This document shows positions 8,027 to 16,434 of a DNA stretch of 64,000 nucleotides, one piece after another (position 1 is the first letter of the stretch; every line of letters starts with the position of its first letter). The position numbers and the translations under genes were made by a program. The notes under the pieces are model-generated. The model saw only the letters and a program-made list of their open reading frames with translations, did no database searches and was not told where the DNA came from. This stretch comes from Candidatus Faecousia excrementipullorum (GTDB lineage: Bacteria; Bacillota; Clostridia; Oscillospirales; Oscillospiraceae). Location: NCBI GenBank assembly GCA_018712825.1, contig DVGG01000026.1, positions 1 through 64,000 of the forward strand, read 5' to 3'.

Positions 8027-9955
8027 ATGCCCAAAATTATTCAGCTTTCCCCCCATATCGCCAATCTGATTGCCGCCGGTGAGGTGGTGGAGCGGCCTGC
8101 CTCCGTCATCAAGGAGCTGCTGGAAAACGCCGTGGACGCCGGGGCCTCCCAAATCACTGTGGAAATCCGGGAGGGCGGCATGACCTTTATGCGGGTGACG
8201 GACAACGGCTGCGGCATTGCCCCGGAGGACGCACCTACCGCCTTTTTGCGCCATGCCACCTCCAAGCTCAGAAGTGCCGAGGACCTGGCCGCCATTTCCA
8301 CCATGGGCTTCCGGGGAGAGGCATTGGCTGCCATTGCCTCTGTCAGCCGGATTGATTTGCTCACCAAAACCGCCGGAAGCGTGGAGGGAATCAGCCTTCA
8401 TCTGGAAGGGGGAACCATCACGGAGCAGTCGGAGGCCGGCTGTCCCGACGGTACCACCATCATTGTCCGGGATTTGTTCTTCAACACCCCTGCCCGGATG
8501 AAATTCATGAAATCCGATGCCACCGAGTCTGCCCGGATTGCTGCCGTAGTACAGCAGCAGGCCCTGGCTCACCCGGAGGTGGCTTACCGCTTCCTGAAAG
8601 ACGGGAAGCAGACCCTCTCCACCCCGGGAAACGGGGATTTGTCCGCTGCCATCTACTGTGTTTACGGCAGAGAGTGCAGCAAAATGGTTCCGGTGAAAAG
8701 CCGCTGGGATGTTTACAGCCTCACAGGCTTCGTATCCAAGCCCACAGATGCCCGGCCCAACCGGAGCCTGCAAACCTTTTTTGTGAACAACCGCCCGGTG
8801 CGGTCTGCCCTGCTGGTGTCCGCTTTGGAGGAGGCCTACCGGAATCAGCTGATGACGGGAAAGTACCCTGCCTGTGTGCTGCACCTGCAGGTACCTGCCA
8901 ACATGGTGGATGTGAACGTCCACCCGGCTAAAATTGAAGTGAATTTCCTCAACCGAAACGGCGTGTTCGACTGCATCCACTACGGCGTTCTGGGAGCCCT
9001 GAACAAGACCCCCGACCGGCCCCAGGTGCAGTTCAAGACCGCTCCTGCCCCCTCCCAGCCTGCTGTCAAGCCGGCGGAGGCTCCGGCAAAGAAGCAGGAC
9101 TTCTTCCGCACCATGACCCCTCAGGAGTTCAAAAACTTCACCTCTGCCGTCTCTCAGGCTCCCAAGCCCAGTCCCCTGGCTGCCGCCGCCACCGCAGCGG
9201 CAGTGGAGCGCAGTGCCCCTGCCCCCCTCCGGGAGCCGGTGGCTGTCCCCACCATGGAGCGGCAGAAAACCATTCCCCCCATTGTGGTAGCCGTGGAAGC
9301 ACCCAAAGCCCCCCAGGAAAAGCCCAAAGCAGAACCGGCGGCAACCGCCCCGGAGCCGGAGCAGACCGCTCTTTCCATGCCTGCCCAGGCACCCTGGCGG
9401 ATGGTGGGAGAGCTGTACCGCAGCTACATACTGGTGGAGCAGGGGGAGGAAGCCTATCTCATTGACAAACACGCCGCCCATGAGCGGATTCTCTTTGAAA
9501 AGCTGAAGGCCAATCAGGAGGCCATCAGCTCCCAGAGTCTCCTCACGCCCCTGCCCTACCGCACAAGTGCCGAGGCGGCAGGCATCCTGCTGGCCAACAA
9601 GCAGGTTTTGGACTCCCTGGGCTTTGAGCTGGAGGAATTCGGGGACAACACCCTGCTTGTCCGTCAGATTCCCATGGATTTGTCCGACGGGGATGTGGCT
9701 GATGCTCTGGACACTCTGGCCTCTCAACTTCTTGCTGGACGGAAGGAAGCTCCCGACACCGTGCGGGATAACCTGCTGCACACCGTGGCCTGCAAGGCTG
9801 CCATCAAGGCCGGCTGGAAAACCGACGACCGGGAGCTGGAAGCCCTGGTAAAGCAGGTCATGGAGCGGGAGGACCTGAAATACTGTCCCCACGGCAGACC
9901 CATTTGCATTACCTTAAGCAAAAAGCAGCTGGAAAAGCAGTTCAAGCGCAGCTGA
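8027..9955 (+). CDS. mutL: DNA mismatch repair protein MutL, endonuclease type
   Basis: GHKL ATPase that links MutS to strand incision. The N-terminal motifs are IAAGEVVERPASVIKELLEN, DNGCGI and GFRGEAL. A Pro/Ala-rich linker spans about residues 340-460. The C-terminal dimerisation domain carries DKHAAHERILFE, which matches the nuclease motif DQHA-x2-E-x4-E except for Lys in place of Gln, plus ACKAAIKAG and CPHGRP metal-site motifs. It is therefore probably a nicking MutL, as expected in Firmicutes lacking MutH. The start at 8027 follows GAGGTGATTTT. Confidence 0.97.
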   Translation: MPKIIQLSPHIANLIAAGEVVERPASVIKELLENAVDAGASQITVEIREGGMTFMRVTDNGCGIAPEDAPTAFLRHATSKLRSAEDLAAISTMGFRGEALAAIASVSRIDLLTKTAGSVEGISLHLEGGTITEQSEAGCPDGTTIIVRDLFFNTPARMKFMKSDATESARIAAVVQQQALAHPEVAYRFLKDGKQTLSTPGNGDLSAAIYCVYGRECSKMVPVKSRWDVYSLTGFVSKPTDARPNRSLQTFFVNNRPVRSALLVSALEEAYRNQLMTGKYPACVLHLQVPANMVDVNVHPAKIEVNFLNRNGVFDCIHYGVLGALNKTPDRPQVQFKTAPAPSQPAVKPAEAPAKKQDFFRTMTPQEFKNFTSAVSQAPKPSPLAAAATAAAVERSAPAPLREPVAVPTMERQKTIPPIVVAVEAPKAPQEKPKAEPAATAPEPEQTALSMPAQAPWRMVGELYRSYILVEQGEEAYLIDKHAAHERILFEKLKANQEAISSQSLLTPLPYRTSAEAAGILLANKQVLDSLGFELEEFGDNTLLVRQIPMDLSDGDVADALDTLASQLLAGRKEAPDTVRDNLLHTVACKAAIKAGWKTDDRELEALVKQVMEREDLKYCPHGRPICITLSKKQLEKQFKRS

Positions 9956-9971
9956 AAAAGGAGGTGCCCCA

Positions 9972-10907
9972 TTGCCCCAAATCATAACCATTGCAGGCCC
10001 CACCGCCTCGGGAAAAACCGCCCTGTCCATTCTGTTGGCCAAGGAAATGGACGGTGAAATCGTCTCCTGCGACTCCATGCAGGTTTACAAGGACATGGAC
10101 ATCGGCACCGCCAAGCCCACTCCGGAGGAGCAGGCAGGAATCCCCCACCATATGCTCTCGGTGGCGGAGCCCTGGGAGGACTTTTCCGTCAGCCGGTACT
10201 GTGCCATGGCTGACCCCATTGTGGAAGATATTCTCCGCCGGGGGAAATCTCCCATCATCGTAGGCGGCACCGGGCTTTACATGGACGCTCTCATCCGGGG
10301 CAACGCCTTTGCCCCCTGTCCCTCCACCGGACGCCGGGAGGAGCTGGAAGCCCTGGCTGCCAGTCAGGGCATTGAAGCGGTGATTGAAAGGCTCCGAGCG
10401 GTAGACCCGGGGTCTGCTGCCCGGCTCCACCCCTCCGATCAGAAGCGGATTATCCGGGCCATGGAGGTGTATCTGGAAACCGGCATGACCATTACGGAGC
10501 ACAACCGGAAAACCCAGGAGATTCCCCCCAAGTATCATCCCATCCGCTTTACTCTTACCGACCGGCAGCGGCAAACCCTCTATGACCGGATTGACCGGCG
10601 GGTGGATGCCATGGTGGAAGCCGGACTGATTGATGAGATTCAGGGACTTCTTGCCCGGGGGATTCCGGAAAAGTGCACCGCCATGCAGGCCATCGGCTAC
10701 AAGGAGTTTGTGGCAGCCCTCCATGGGGCTTGTTCTCTGGAGGAGGCAGCCGGGCAGGTGAAGCAGTCCTCCCGCCGCTATGCCAAGCGGCAGCTTACCT
10801 GGTTCCGGCGAAATCCGGAAAACATCTGGCTCATCCGGGAAGATGGGCAGACTTCCATGGAAATTCTTGATAGCGCCCGACAATATCTTCGGGATTTTGA
10901 CAAGTGA
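9972..10907 (+). CDS. miaA: tRNA dimethylallyltransferase
   Basis: Transfers a dimethylallyl group to A37 of UNN-reading tRNAs, making the substrate of MiaB. The 311 residues carry the P-loop GPTASGKT, the DSMQVY motif and a Tyr/Arg-rich C-terminal tRNA-binding region (QAIGYKEF, RRYAKRQLTWFR). The start is TTG at 9972: AAGGAGG lies 7 bases upstream and the protein begins directly with the conserved strand PQIITIAGPTASGKT, so no ATG fits better. It sits between mutL and hfq. Confidence 0.97.
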   Translation: MPQIITIAGPTASGKTALSILLAKEMDGEIVSCDSMQVYKDMDIGTAKPTPEEQAGIPHHMLSVAEPWEDFSVSRYCAMADPIVEDILRRGKSPIIVGGTGLYMDALIRGNAFAPCPSTGRREELEALAASQGIEAVIERLRAVDPGSAARLHPSDQKRIIRAMEVYLETGMTITEHNRKTQEIPPKYHPIRFTLTDRQRQTLYDRIDRRVDAMVEAGLIDEIQGLLARGIPEKCTAMQAIGYKEFVAALHGACSLEEAAGQVKQSSRRYAKRQLTWFRRNPENIWLIREDGQTSMEILDSARQYLRDFDK

Positions 10908-10953
10908 ATCGTGGTAGGATTTGTGTATCCCAAAAGAAAGAAGGAATACACAT

Positions 10954-11184
10954 ATGTCCGAACCCATGAACTTACAGGATGCCGTTCTCAATGAGGTACG
11001 CCGGGACAAGGTCCCTGTCACACTGTTTCTCATGAACGGCTTCCAGCTCCGGGGAACCATCACCGGCTTTGACAGCTTTGTGGTGGTGCTGGTCACCGAT
11101 GGCAAGCAGCAGATGATTTACAAGCACGCCATCTCCACGCTGGCCCCCATCCGGCCTGTGAAAGCCGCAGCAGCGACTGCTTAG
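10954..11184 (+). CDS. hfq: RNA chaperone Hfq
   Basis: Small Sm-like hexamer-forming RNA chaperone of 76 residues. The Sm1 region ([22 protein letters not shown]) and the Sm2 motif YKHAIST are both present. The start at 10954 follows AAAGAAGGA; an upstream in-frame TTG at 10921 has no Shine-Dalgarno. It is the last gene of the miaB-mutS-mutL-miaA operon, as in many Firmicutes, and is followed by a strong terminator. The short Ala-rich tail is typical of Gram-positive Hfq. Confidence 0.96.
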   Translation: MSEPMNLQDAVLNEVRRDKVPVTLFLMNGFQLRGTITGFDSFVVVLVTDGKQQMIYKHAISTLAPIRPVKAAAATA

Positions 11185-11185
11185 C

Positions 11186-11220
11186 AAAAAGGCGACGGAG
11201 CAACGCTTCGTCGCCTTTTT
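11186..11220 (+). terminator. Intrinsic terminator after hfq
   Basis: AAAAAGGCGACG and CGTCGCCTTTTT form a GC-rich stem with a U run, ending the mutSL operon. Confidence 0.9.
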
Positions 11221-11256
11221 CTGCCTGGACATACAAACAAACGGAGGTACGGAAGA

Positions 11257-11961
11257 ATGTGTATTGAAGAAAATGTACTGCGTATTCGGGAACAAATAAA
11301 AGAAGCTGCCCTGGCAGCGGGAAGAAAGCCGGAGGAAATCCAGCTGTGCGCCGCCACCAAAATGAACGACACCCAGGCCGTCCGCCGGGCCATCGCCGCG
11401 GGGGTGGACTGCTGCGGAGAAAACCGGGTGCAGGAGCTGACTGCCAAGCTGAAGGACAATGCCTACGAAGGAAAGCCGGTACACTTTATCGGGCATCTGC
11501 AAACCAACAAGGTGCGGCAGGTGGTGGGTAAAGTAGACCTGATTCAAAGCGCGGACTCTTTGCACCTGCTGAAGGCAATCCAGCAAGAGGCCGCAAAACA
11601 GAACATTTGCCAGGAAATTCTCCTGGAGGTAAATATCGGGCAGGAGCTTTCAAAGTCCGGCTTTGAAGAAAGGGAAATCCCGGAAGTGCTGGAACAAATG
11701 TGTGATTTTCCCAACCTTTTTGTCCGCGGGCTTATGGCTATCCCTCCCATTTGTCAAAATCACGGAGATAACGACAAATTTTTTCAAAAAATGTACAACC
11801 TTTCTGTTGACATAACGGCAAAAAAATACGATAATGTATGTGTTACAGTTTTGTCTATGGGGATGTCTGACGATTTTCAGCAGGCAATCGCCATGGGCAG
11901 CACCATGGTACGAATCGGTACCGGAATTTTTGGTCCGCGAAATTATCAATCGCCCATCTGA
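11257..11961 (+). CDS. PLP homeostasis protein, YggS/YlmE family
   Basis: Pyridoxal-phosphate-binding single-domain (alanine-racemase-fold) protein of 234 residues that buffers PLP and affects amino-acid homeostasis. The family motifs are AATKMND (PLP lysine), GENRVQE, HFIGHLQTNKVR, and a C-terminal LSMGMSDDFQQAI followed by RIGTGIFG. ATG 11257 follows ACGGAGGTACGGAAGA. It is the first gene of a ylm-type division cluster, directly before sepF, an arrangement seen in Gram-positive bacteria. In B. subtilis the equivalent gene is ylmE. Confidence 0.94.
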   Translation: MCIEENVLRIREQIKEAALAAGRKPEEIQLCAATKMNDTQAVRRAIAAGVDCCGENRVQELTAKLKDNAYEGKPVHFIGHLQTNKVRQVVGKVDLIQSADSLHLLKAIQQEAAKQNICQEILLEVNIGQELSKSGFEEREIPEVLEQMCDFPNLFVRGLMAIPPICQNHGDNDKFFQKMYNLSVDITAKKYDNVCVTVLSMGMSDDFQQAIAMGSTMVRIGTGIFGPRNYQSPI

Positions 11962-11994
11962 CCCGATGTGCGTATTTTAGGAGGATACAGACAT

Positions 11995-12543
11995 ATGAGT
12001 TTTTGGGATAATGTGAAGAAGTTTGCCCAGCCCTATTCCGATGATGAATACGATGATGAATACGACGAAGAAGTAGATGCCTACGAGGAGGAGCCCGCTC
12101 AGGAAGCTCCCGCTCCCTCCCGGAAGCGCCGCACCTCTCCCTTTGCCGGCACCGCTGCAGAGTCCGTCTCCAGCAGCTACTCCGCCAGCACCTCTTCTGC
12201 CCCTGCCAGCACTGCCAGCTCCACCTCCACCGGCTTCTCCGGTCAGGTGCTGAATATGTCCTCCGGCAGCAAGCAGGAGGTTGTGCTGTTCCACGCCAAG
12301 ACCTTTGACGATGCCGCCAAGGCCGCCGGAGAACTGCGGAAGAAGCGTGCCATTATTCTCAACATGGAGAATGTGGACAAGGCCCTTACCCGCCGGGTGG
12401 TGGATTTCCTGTCCGGCAGCGTATATGCCCTGGACGGCAGCGTGAAGAAGGTCGCCCAGTCTACTTACCTGTTCTGCCCCCACAACATGGGTGTGGTTGG
12501 CGATCTGGAAACCGTTCAGACTGACGCAGAAAGCTATGTCTGA
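11995..12543 (+). CDS. sepF: Cell division protein SepF
   Basis: FtsZ-binding membrane tether of the Z ring. The start is ATG 11995, preceded by AGGAGG; a GTG at 11968 lacks a ribosome site. The 182 residues begin with an amphipathic membrane-binding helix (MSFWDNVKKFAQPYS), followed by an acidic then Ser/Thr/Ala-rich linker and a C-terminal core from about residue 90 (VVLFHAKTFDDA, ILNMENVDKALTRRVVDFLSGSVYALDG, FCPHNM). It lies between yggS and divIVA. Confidence 0.95.
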   Translation: MSFWDNVKKFAQPYSDDEYDDEYDEEVDAYEEEPAQEAPAPSRKRRTSPFAGTAAESVSSSYSASTSSAPASTASSTSTGFSGQVLNMSSGSKQEVVLFHAKTFDDAAKAAGELRKKRAIILNMENVDKALTRRVVDFLSGSVYALDGSVKKVAQSTYLFCPHNMGVVGDLETVQTDAESYV

Positions 12544-12571
12544 GAGCCCCTGACGGGAGAAAGGACTTCTT

Positions 12572-13261
12572 ATGTTTACACCCCAACAAATTGAGCAGAT
12601 TTCCTTTAACCGCGCTACCTTCGGCGGCTATGATATGCACTCCGTGGACGAGCTGCTGGAGCCCCTCACCGAGGACTATATCACCCTTTACAAGGAGAAC
12701 GCTCTGCTGAAAAGCAAGATGAAGGTGCTGGTCAGCAAGCTGGAGGAGTACCGCAACAACGAAAACAGCATGAAGGACGCCATTGTCAATGCCCAGAAGA
12801 CCTGCGACAAGATGGTCAAAGAGGCAGAAGCCAAGTGCACCAAGATGCTCAGCGACGCCAACGCCGCCGCTGCGGAAAACGCCAAGAACGCTTCCTCCCT
12901 CATCGCCGCCGAGAATCAGCGGGTTGAGGAGGCCAAGCAGGCCGCCGCTGCCAAGATTACCGAGTTGCAGGAGCAGCTGAAGCTGTGTGTCCAGGCCCTG
13001 GAGCGGATCAAGACCGCCAATCGTCCTGCCCCTGTCTCCCCCGCTCCCTTCGACTATGAGCGCAGCGAATCCGCTCCCCACGAGAGCAAGCAGGCTGAGG
13101 CCGTGGCCGATGAGATTTCCGCCAACCTGGAAGCCCAGATCGGCACCACCGAGGACTCCGCCCCCAAGGCTGCCCCCAAGCACCCCCTTTCCGAAACCAC
13201 CACCAGCAAGTTTGCCAACCTGCAGTTCGGGCGGAACTACGAGAACAGAACCACCCGCTAA
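12572..13261 (+). CDS. DivIVA-domain coiled-coil protein
   Basis: A 229-residue DivIVA/GpsB-family protein. The N-terminal membrane-targeting module MFTPQQIEQISFNRATFGGYDMHSVDELL is followed by a long Ala/Glu/Lys-rich coiled coil (about 35-150) and a Pro/Ala-rich low-complexity tail. DivIVA proteins recruit division or polar proteins to curved membrane. The position after sepF matches the ylm-divIVA-ileS order of Firmicutes. The usual ylmG and ylmH genes are absent between them. Confidence 0.92.
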   Translation: MFTPQQIEQISFNRATFGGYDMHSVDELLEPLTEDYITLYKENALLKSKMKVLVSKLEEYRNNENSMKDAIVNAQKTCDKMVKEAEAKCTKMLSDANAAAAENAKNASSLIAAENQRVEEAKQAAAAKITELQEQLKLCVQALERIKTANRPAPVSPAPFDYERSESAPHESKQAEAVADEISANLEAQIGTTEDSAPKAAPKHPLSETTTSKFANLQFGRNYENRTTR

Positions 13262-13287
13262 GGATAATTTCATATCATATCCTGCTA

Positions 13288-13521
13288 TGATGAGGACAGG
13301 TGGGCCTGACCCCTTCCTTCAGAGAGCTGCCGGTTGGTGCGAGGCAGCGGAATGTCATGTCCATATCCCCTCGGAGCTGCACACCCAACCCCTTTCGGGC
13401 AGTAGGCTGTGCCGGGTGCGCCCGATATTGCGCCAGAAAGTGTCGGCTTTGCCGGAACAAGAGTGGTACCGCAGAGGTAATATGCCTTTGTCTCTTAGGA
13501 GACAAAGGCATTTTTCTTTTT
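13288..13521 (+). ncRNA. T-box leader of ileS
   Basis: A tRNA-sensing antitermination leader. It shows the stem I start (GAGGACAGG), the GGTGCGAGGCAGC loop region, a likely ATC isoleucine specifier codon at 13363-13365, and the conserved T-box sequence GAGTGGTACCGCAG at 13461-13474. The Rho-independent terminator follows at 13482-13520, and ileS begins 27 bases later. Uncharged tRNA-Ile should stabilise the antiterminator and raise ileS expression. Confidence 0.93.
13482..13520 (+). terminator. T-box terminator hairpin
   Basis: ATGCCTTTGTCTC and GAGACAAAGGCAT form a 13-bp stem with loop TTAG, followed by TTTTTCTTTT. It is the conditional terminator of the ileS T-box. Confidence 0.92.
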
Positions 13522-13547
13522 GAAGTTTAATTGGAGGTAATTTTCCC

Positions 13548-16337
13548 ATGGACTATAAGAACACCATTATCACCCCAAAAACCGATTTCCCCATGAAGGC
13601 CGGTCTTCCCAACCGGGAGCCGGGTATGCTGGAGCGGTGGAATCAGGAAGGTCTTTATGCGCAGATGCTGGAAAAGAACAAGGACCTGCCCCCCTTCGTT
13701 CTCCACGACGGCCCTCCCTTCTCCAACGGCGACATCCACATGGGTCACGCCCTGAACAAGACCCTGAAGGACTTTATTGTCCGCAGCCACGCCATGATGG
13801 GCTTCTACACCCCCTATGTCCCCGGCTGGGACAACCACGGTATGCCCATTGAGTCTGCCATCATCAAGAAGAACAAGCTGAACCGGAAGGCCATGCCTGT
13901 GCCGGAGTTCCGCACCGCCTGTGAGGAGTTTGCAGAAAACTACATCCAGCGGCAGATGGCCGGTTTTCGCCGGCTGGGCGTCATCGGCGACTGGGAGCAT
14001 CCCTACCGCACCATGGACAAGCACTTTGAGGCGGAGGAAGTGAAGATTTTCGGCGCCATGTATCAGAAGGGCTACATCTACAAGGGTCTCAAGCCCGTGT
14101 ACTGGTGCCCCAAGGACGAGACCGCTCTGGCTGAGGCAGAAATTGAGTACCAGGACGACCCCTGCACCTCTGTGTATGTGAAGTTCCCCATGGCAGACGA
14201 TCTGGGAAAGCTGTCCCAGTTTGATTTGTCCAAGACCTTCTTCGTCATCTGGACCACCACCATCTGGACCCTGCCCGGCAATATGGGCATCTGCCTCCAT
14301 CCCCGGGACACCTATGTGCTGGTGAAGGCAGAAAACGGCGAGACCTACATCATGGCAGAGGCCCTGATGGACAAGGTAATGAAGATTGGCGGCTTTGAGA
14401 ATTATCAGGTGCTGGCCTCCTACCCCGGCAGCTTCTTTGAGAATATGCTGGCAAACCATCCCTTCCTGCCCAAGACCTCCCGTCTGGTGAACGCCGAGTA
14501 TGTCACCATGGACTCCGGTACCGGCTGTGTTCACACCGCCCCCGGCTTCGGTGCGGACGACTACAAAACCTGCATGCGCTACGGTATGGATCTGGTGGTG
14601 CCTGTGGACGACCAGGGCCGGCACACCGACTACGCCGGTAAGTATCAGGGTCTCCGAACCGACGAATCCAACCCCATCATTCTGGCGGATATGAAGGAAA
14701 GCGGCATGCTCTTCGCCTCCGAGGAGATTGTCCACTCCTATCCCCACTGCTGGCGGTGCAAGAACCCCATCATCTTCCGGGCCACCCCCCAGTGGTTCTG
14801 CTCCGTGGAGTCCTTCAAGGATGAAGCTGTGAAGGCCTGCCAGGGTCTTAAGTGGCTGCCCGCCTGGGGCGAGGAGCGGATGATCGGCATGGTTCAGGAG
14901 CGGGCTGACTGGTGTATCTCCCGGCAGCGCCGTTGGGGTCTGCCCATCCCCGTATTCTACTGCAAGGACTGCGGCAAGCCCGTCTGCACCCCCGAAACCA
15001 TCGCCCATATTTCTGAGCTGTTCGACCAGCACGGCTCCAACATCTGGTTTGAGAAGGAAGCTCAGGAGCTGATTCCCCAGGGCTTCACCTGCCCCCACTG
15101 CGGCGGCAAGGAATTCGACAAGGAGACCGACACCCTGGACGGCTGGTTCGACTCCGGCTCCACCCACTATGCCTCCCTGCGGAAGCGCACCCCGGAGCTG
15201 TGGCCGGCAGACGTATATCTGGAAGGTGCCGACCAGTACCGTGGTTGGTTCCAGTCCAGCCTGCTGACCTCCGTAGGCGCTCTGGGAGAAGGCGCTCCCT
15301 TCAAGGAAGTGCTGACCCACGGCTGGGTGGTGGACGGTCAGGGCCGTGCCATGCACAAGAGCCTGGGCAACGGCGTTGACCCCGCAGACCTCATTAAGGA
15401 ATACGGCGCCGACATTGTGCGGCTTTGGTCCGGTTCCTCTGACTACCATGCCGATGTGCGCTGCTCCAAGGAGATTATCAAGCAGCTGAGCCAGAACTAC
15501 CTGAAGTTCCGCAATACCGCCCGGTACTGCCTGGGCAACCTGGCCGGGTTTGACCCCAACAACCTGGTGGCTCCTGCGGATATGGAGGAGCTGGACAAGT
15601 GGGCCCTGACCAAGCTGAACGACCTGATTCTCACCTGCCGGAAGGCCTATGAGAACTACGAATTCCATGTGGTGTCCCACGAAATCAACGACTTCTGCGT
15701 GGTGGAGCTGTCCAGCTTCTACCTGGATATCATCAAGGACCGGCTGTACTGTGAGGATGCCAACGGCCTGCGCCGCCGCTCCGCTCAGACGGCTCTCTAC
15801 CTGATTGTAGACGCCATGGCCAAGCTCTTTGCCCCCATTCTGGCCTTCACCTGTGACGAAATCTGGCAGGCCATGCCCCATCGGGACGGAGACGACACCC
15901 GGAACATTCTCCTGAACCAGATGCCCGCCGACTGCGCAGCTTATGTGCTACCGGAGGCTGCCATGGCCAAGTGGGATACGGTGATGAAGCTGCGCCAGGA
16001 TGTAAACGGCACCCTGGAGATTGCCAGAAGTGAGAAGCGCATCGGCAAGGCTCTGGAAGCCCATGTGAGCCTGCAGACGGAGGACGAGGCCCTGAAAGCC
16101 GCCTGCGAAGGTCTGAATCTTGCCGAGATTTTCATCGTCTCCTCCTGCGACTGGGAGGCTGTGCCGGAGAATGCCACCACCGGCACCGGCTCCAACCTGT
16201 CCGGTCTTACCATCGGTGTCACCGAGGCCAGAGGCACCAAGTGCCCCCGGTGCTGGATGCACAGCACCCAGGCTGATGAAAACGGCCTGTGCCCCCGCTG
16301 TGCCGGTGTCATCTCCCGTATGGATGTGGAAATCTGA
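13548..16337 (+). CDS. ileS: Isoleucine--tRNA ligase
   Basis: Class I aminoacyl-tRNA synthetase of 929 residues. HMGH at about residue 63 is the HIGH motif and MHKSLGN near residue 600 stands at the KMSKS site. The central editing domain is present, and a C-terminal zinc finger CPRCW...CPRC closes the protein. ATG 13548 follows TTGGAGGTAATTTTCCC. It is controlled by the T-box immediately upstream and ends at its own terminator. Confidence 0.98.
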   Translation: MDYKNTIITPKTDFPMKAGLPNREPGMLERWNQEGLYAQMLEKNKDLPPFVLHDGPPFSNGDIHMGHALNKTLKDFIVRSHAMMGFYTPYVPGWDNHGMPIESAIIKKNKLNRKAMPVPEFRTACEEFAENYIQRQMAGFRRLGVIGDWEHPYRTMDKHFEAEEVKIFGAMYQKGYIYKGLKPVYWCPKDETALAEAEIEYQDDPCTSVYVKFPMADDLGKLSQFDLSKTFFVIWTTTIWTLPGNMGICLHPRDTYVLVKAENGETYIMAEALMDKVMKIGGFENYQVLASYPGSFFENMLANHPFLPKTSRLVNAEYVTMDSGTGCVHTAPGFGADDYKTCMRYGMDLVVPVDDQGRHTDYAGKYQGLRTDESNPIILADMKESGMLFASEEIVHSYPHCWRCKNPIIFRATPQWFCSVESFKDEAVKACQGLKWLPAWGEERMIGMVQERADWCISRQRRWGLPIPVFYCKDCGKPVCTPETIAHISELFDQHGSNIWFEKEAQELIPQGFTCPHCGGKEFDKETDTLDGWFDSGSTHYASLRKRTPELWPADVYLEGADQYRGWFQSSLLTSVGALGEGAPFKEVLTHGWVVDGQGRAMHKSLGNGVDPADLIKEYGADIVRLWSGSSDYHADVRCSKEIIKQLSQNYLKFRNTARYCLGNLAGFDPNNLVAPADMEELDKWALTKLNDLILTCRKAYENYEFHVVSHEINDFCVVELSSFYLDIIKDRLYCEDANGLRRRSAQTALYLIVDAMAKLFAPILAFTCDEIWQAMPHRDGDDTRNILLNQMPADCAAYVLPEAAMAKWDTVMKLRQDVNGTLEIARSEKRIGKALEAHVSLQTEDEALKAACEGLNLAEIFIVSSCDWEAVPENATTGTGSNLSGLTIGVTEARGTKCPRCWMHSTQADENGLCPRCAGVISRMDVEI

Positions 16338-16344
16338 TAGCGTT

Positions 16345-16374
16345 AAGCCCCTCCGGCAAACCGGAGGGGCTTTT
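16345..16374 (+). terminator. Intrinsic terminator after ileS
   Basis: AAGCCCCTCCGG and CCGGAGGGGCTT with a CAAA loop and a short T run. Confidence 0.88.
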
Positions 16375-16398
16375 CCATACAACACGATTATGGCAGCA

Positions 16399-16431
16399 AA
16401 ATCTCCCTGAGCGGAAAGCTCAGGGAGTTTT
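16399..16431 (-). terminator. Intrinsic terminator of the minus-strand permease gene
   Basis: CTCCCTGAGC and GCTCAGGGAG around a 5-base loop, with a T-rich run on both sides. It terminates the converging minus-strand gene ending at 16435 and may back up the ileS terminator. Confidence 0.75.
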
Positions 16432-16434
16432 GGT

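Noticed and set aside
13300..13530. Small ORFs inside the ileS leader
   Set aside because: They coincide with the T-box RNA, which explains the conservation-like structure.
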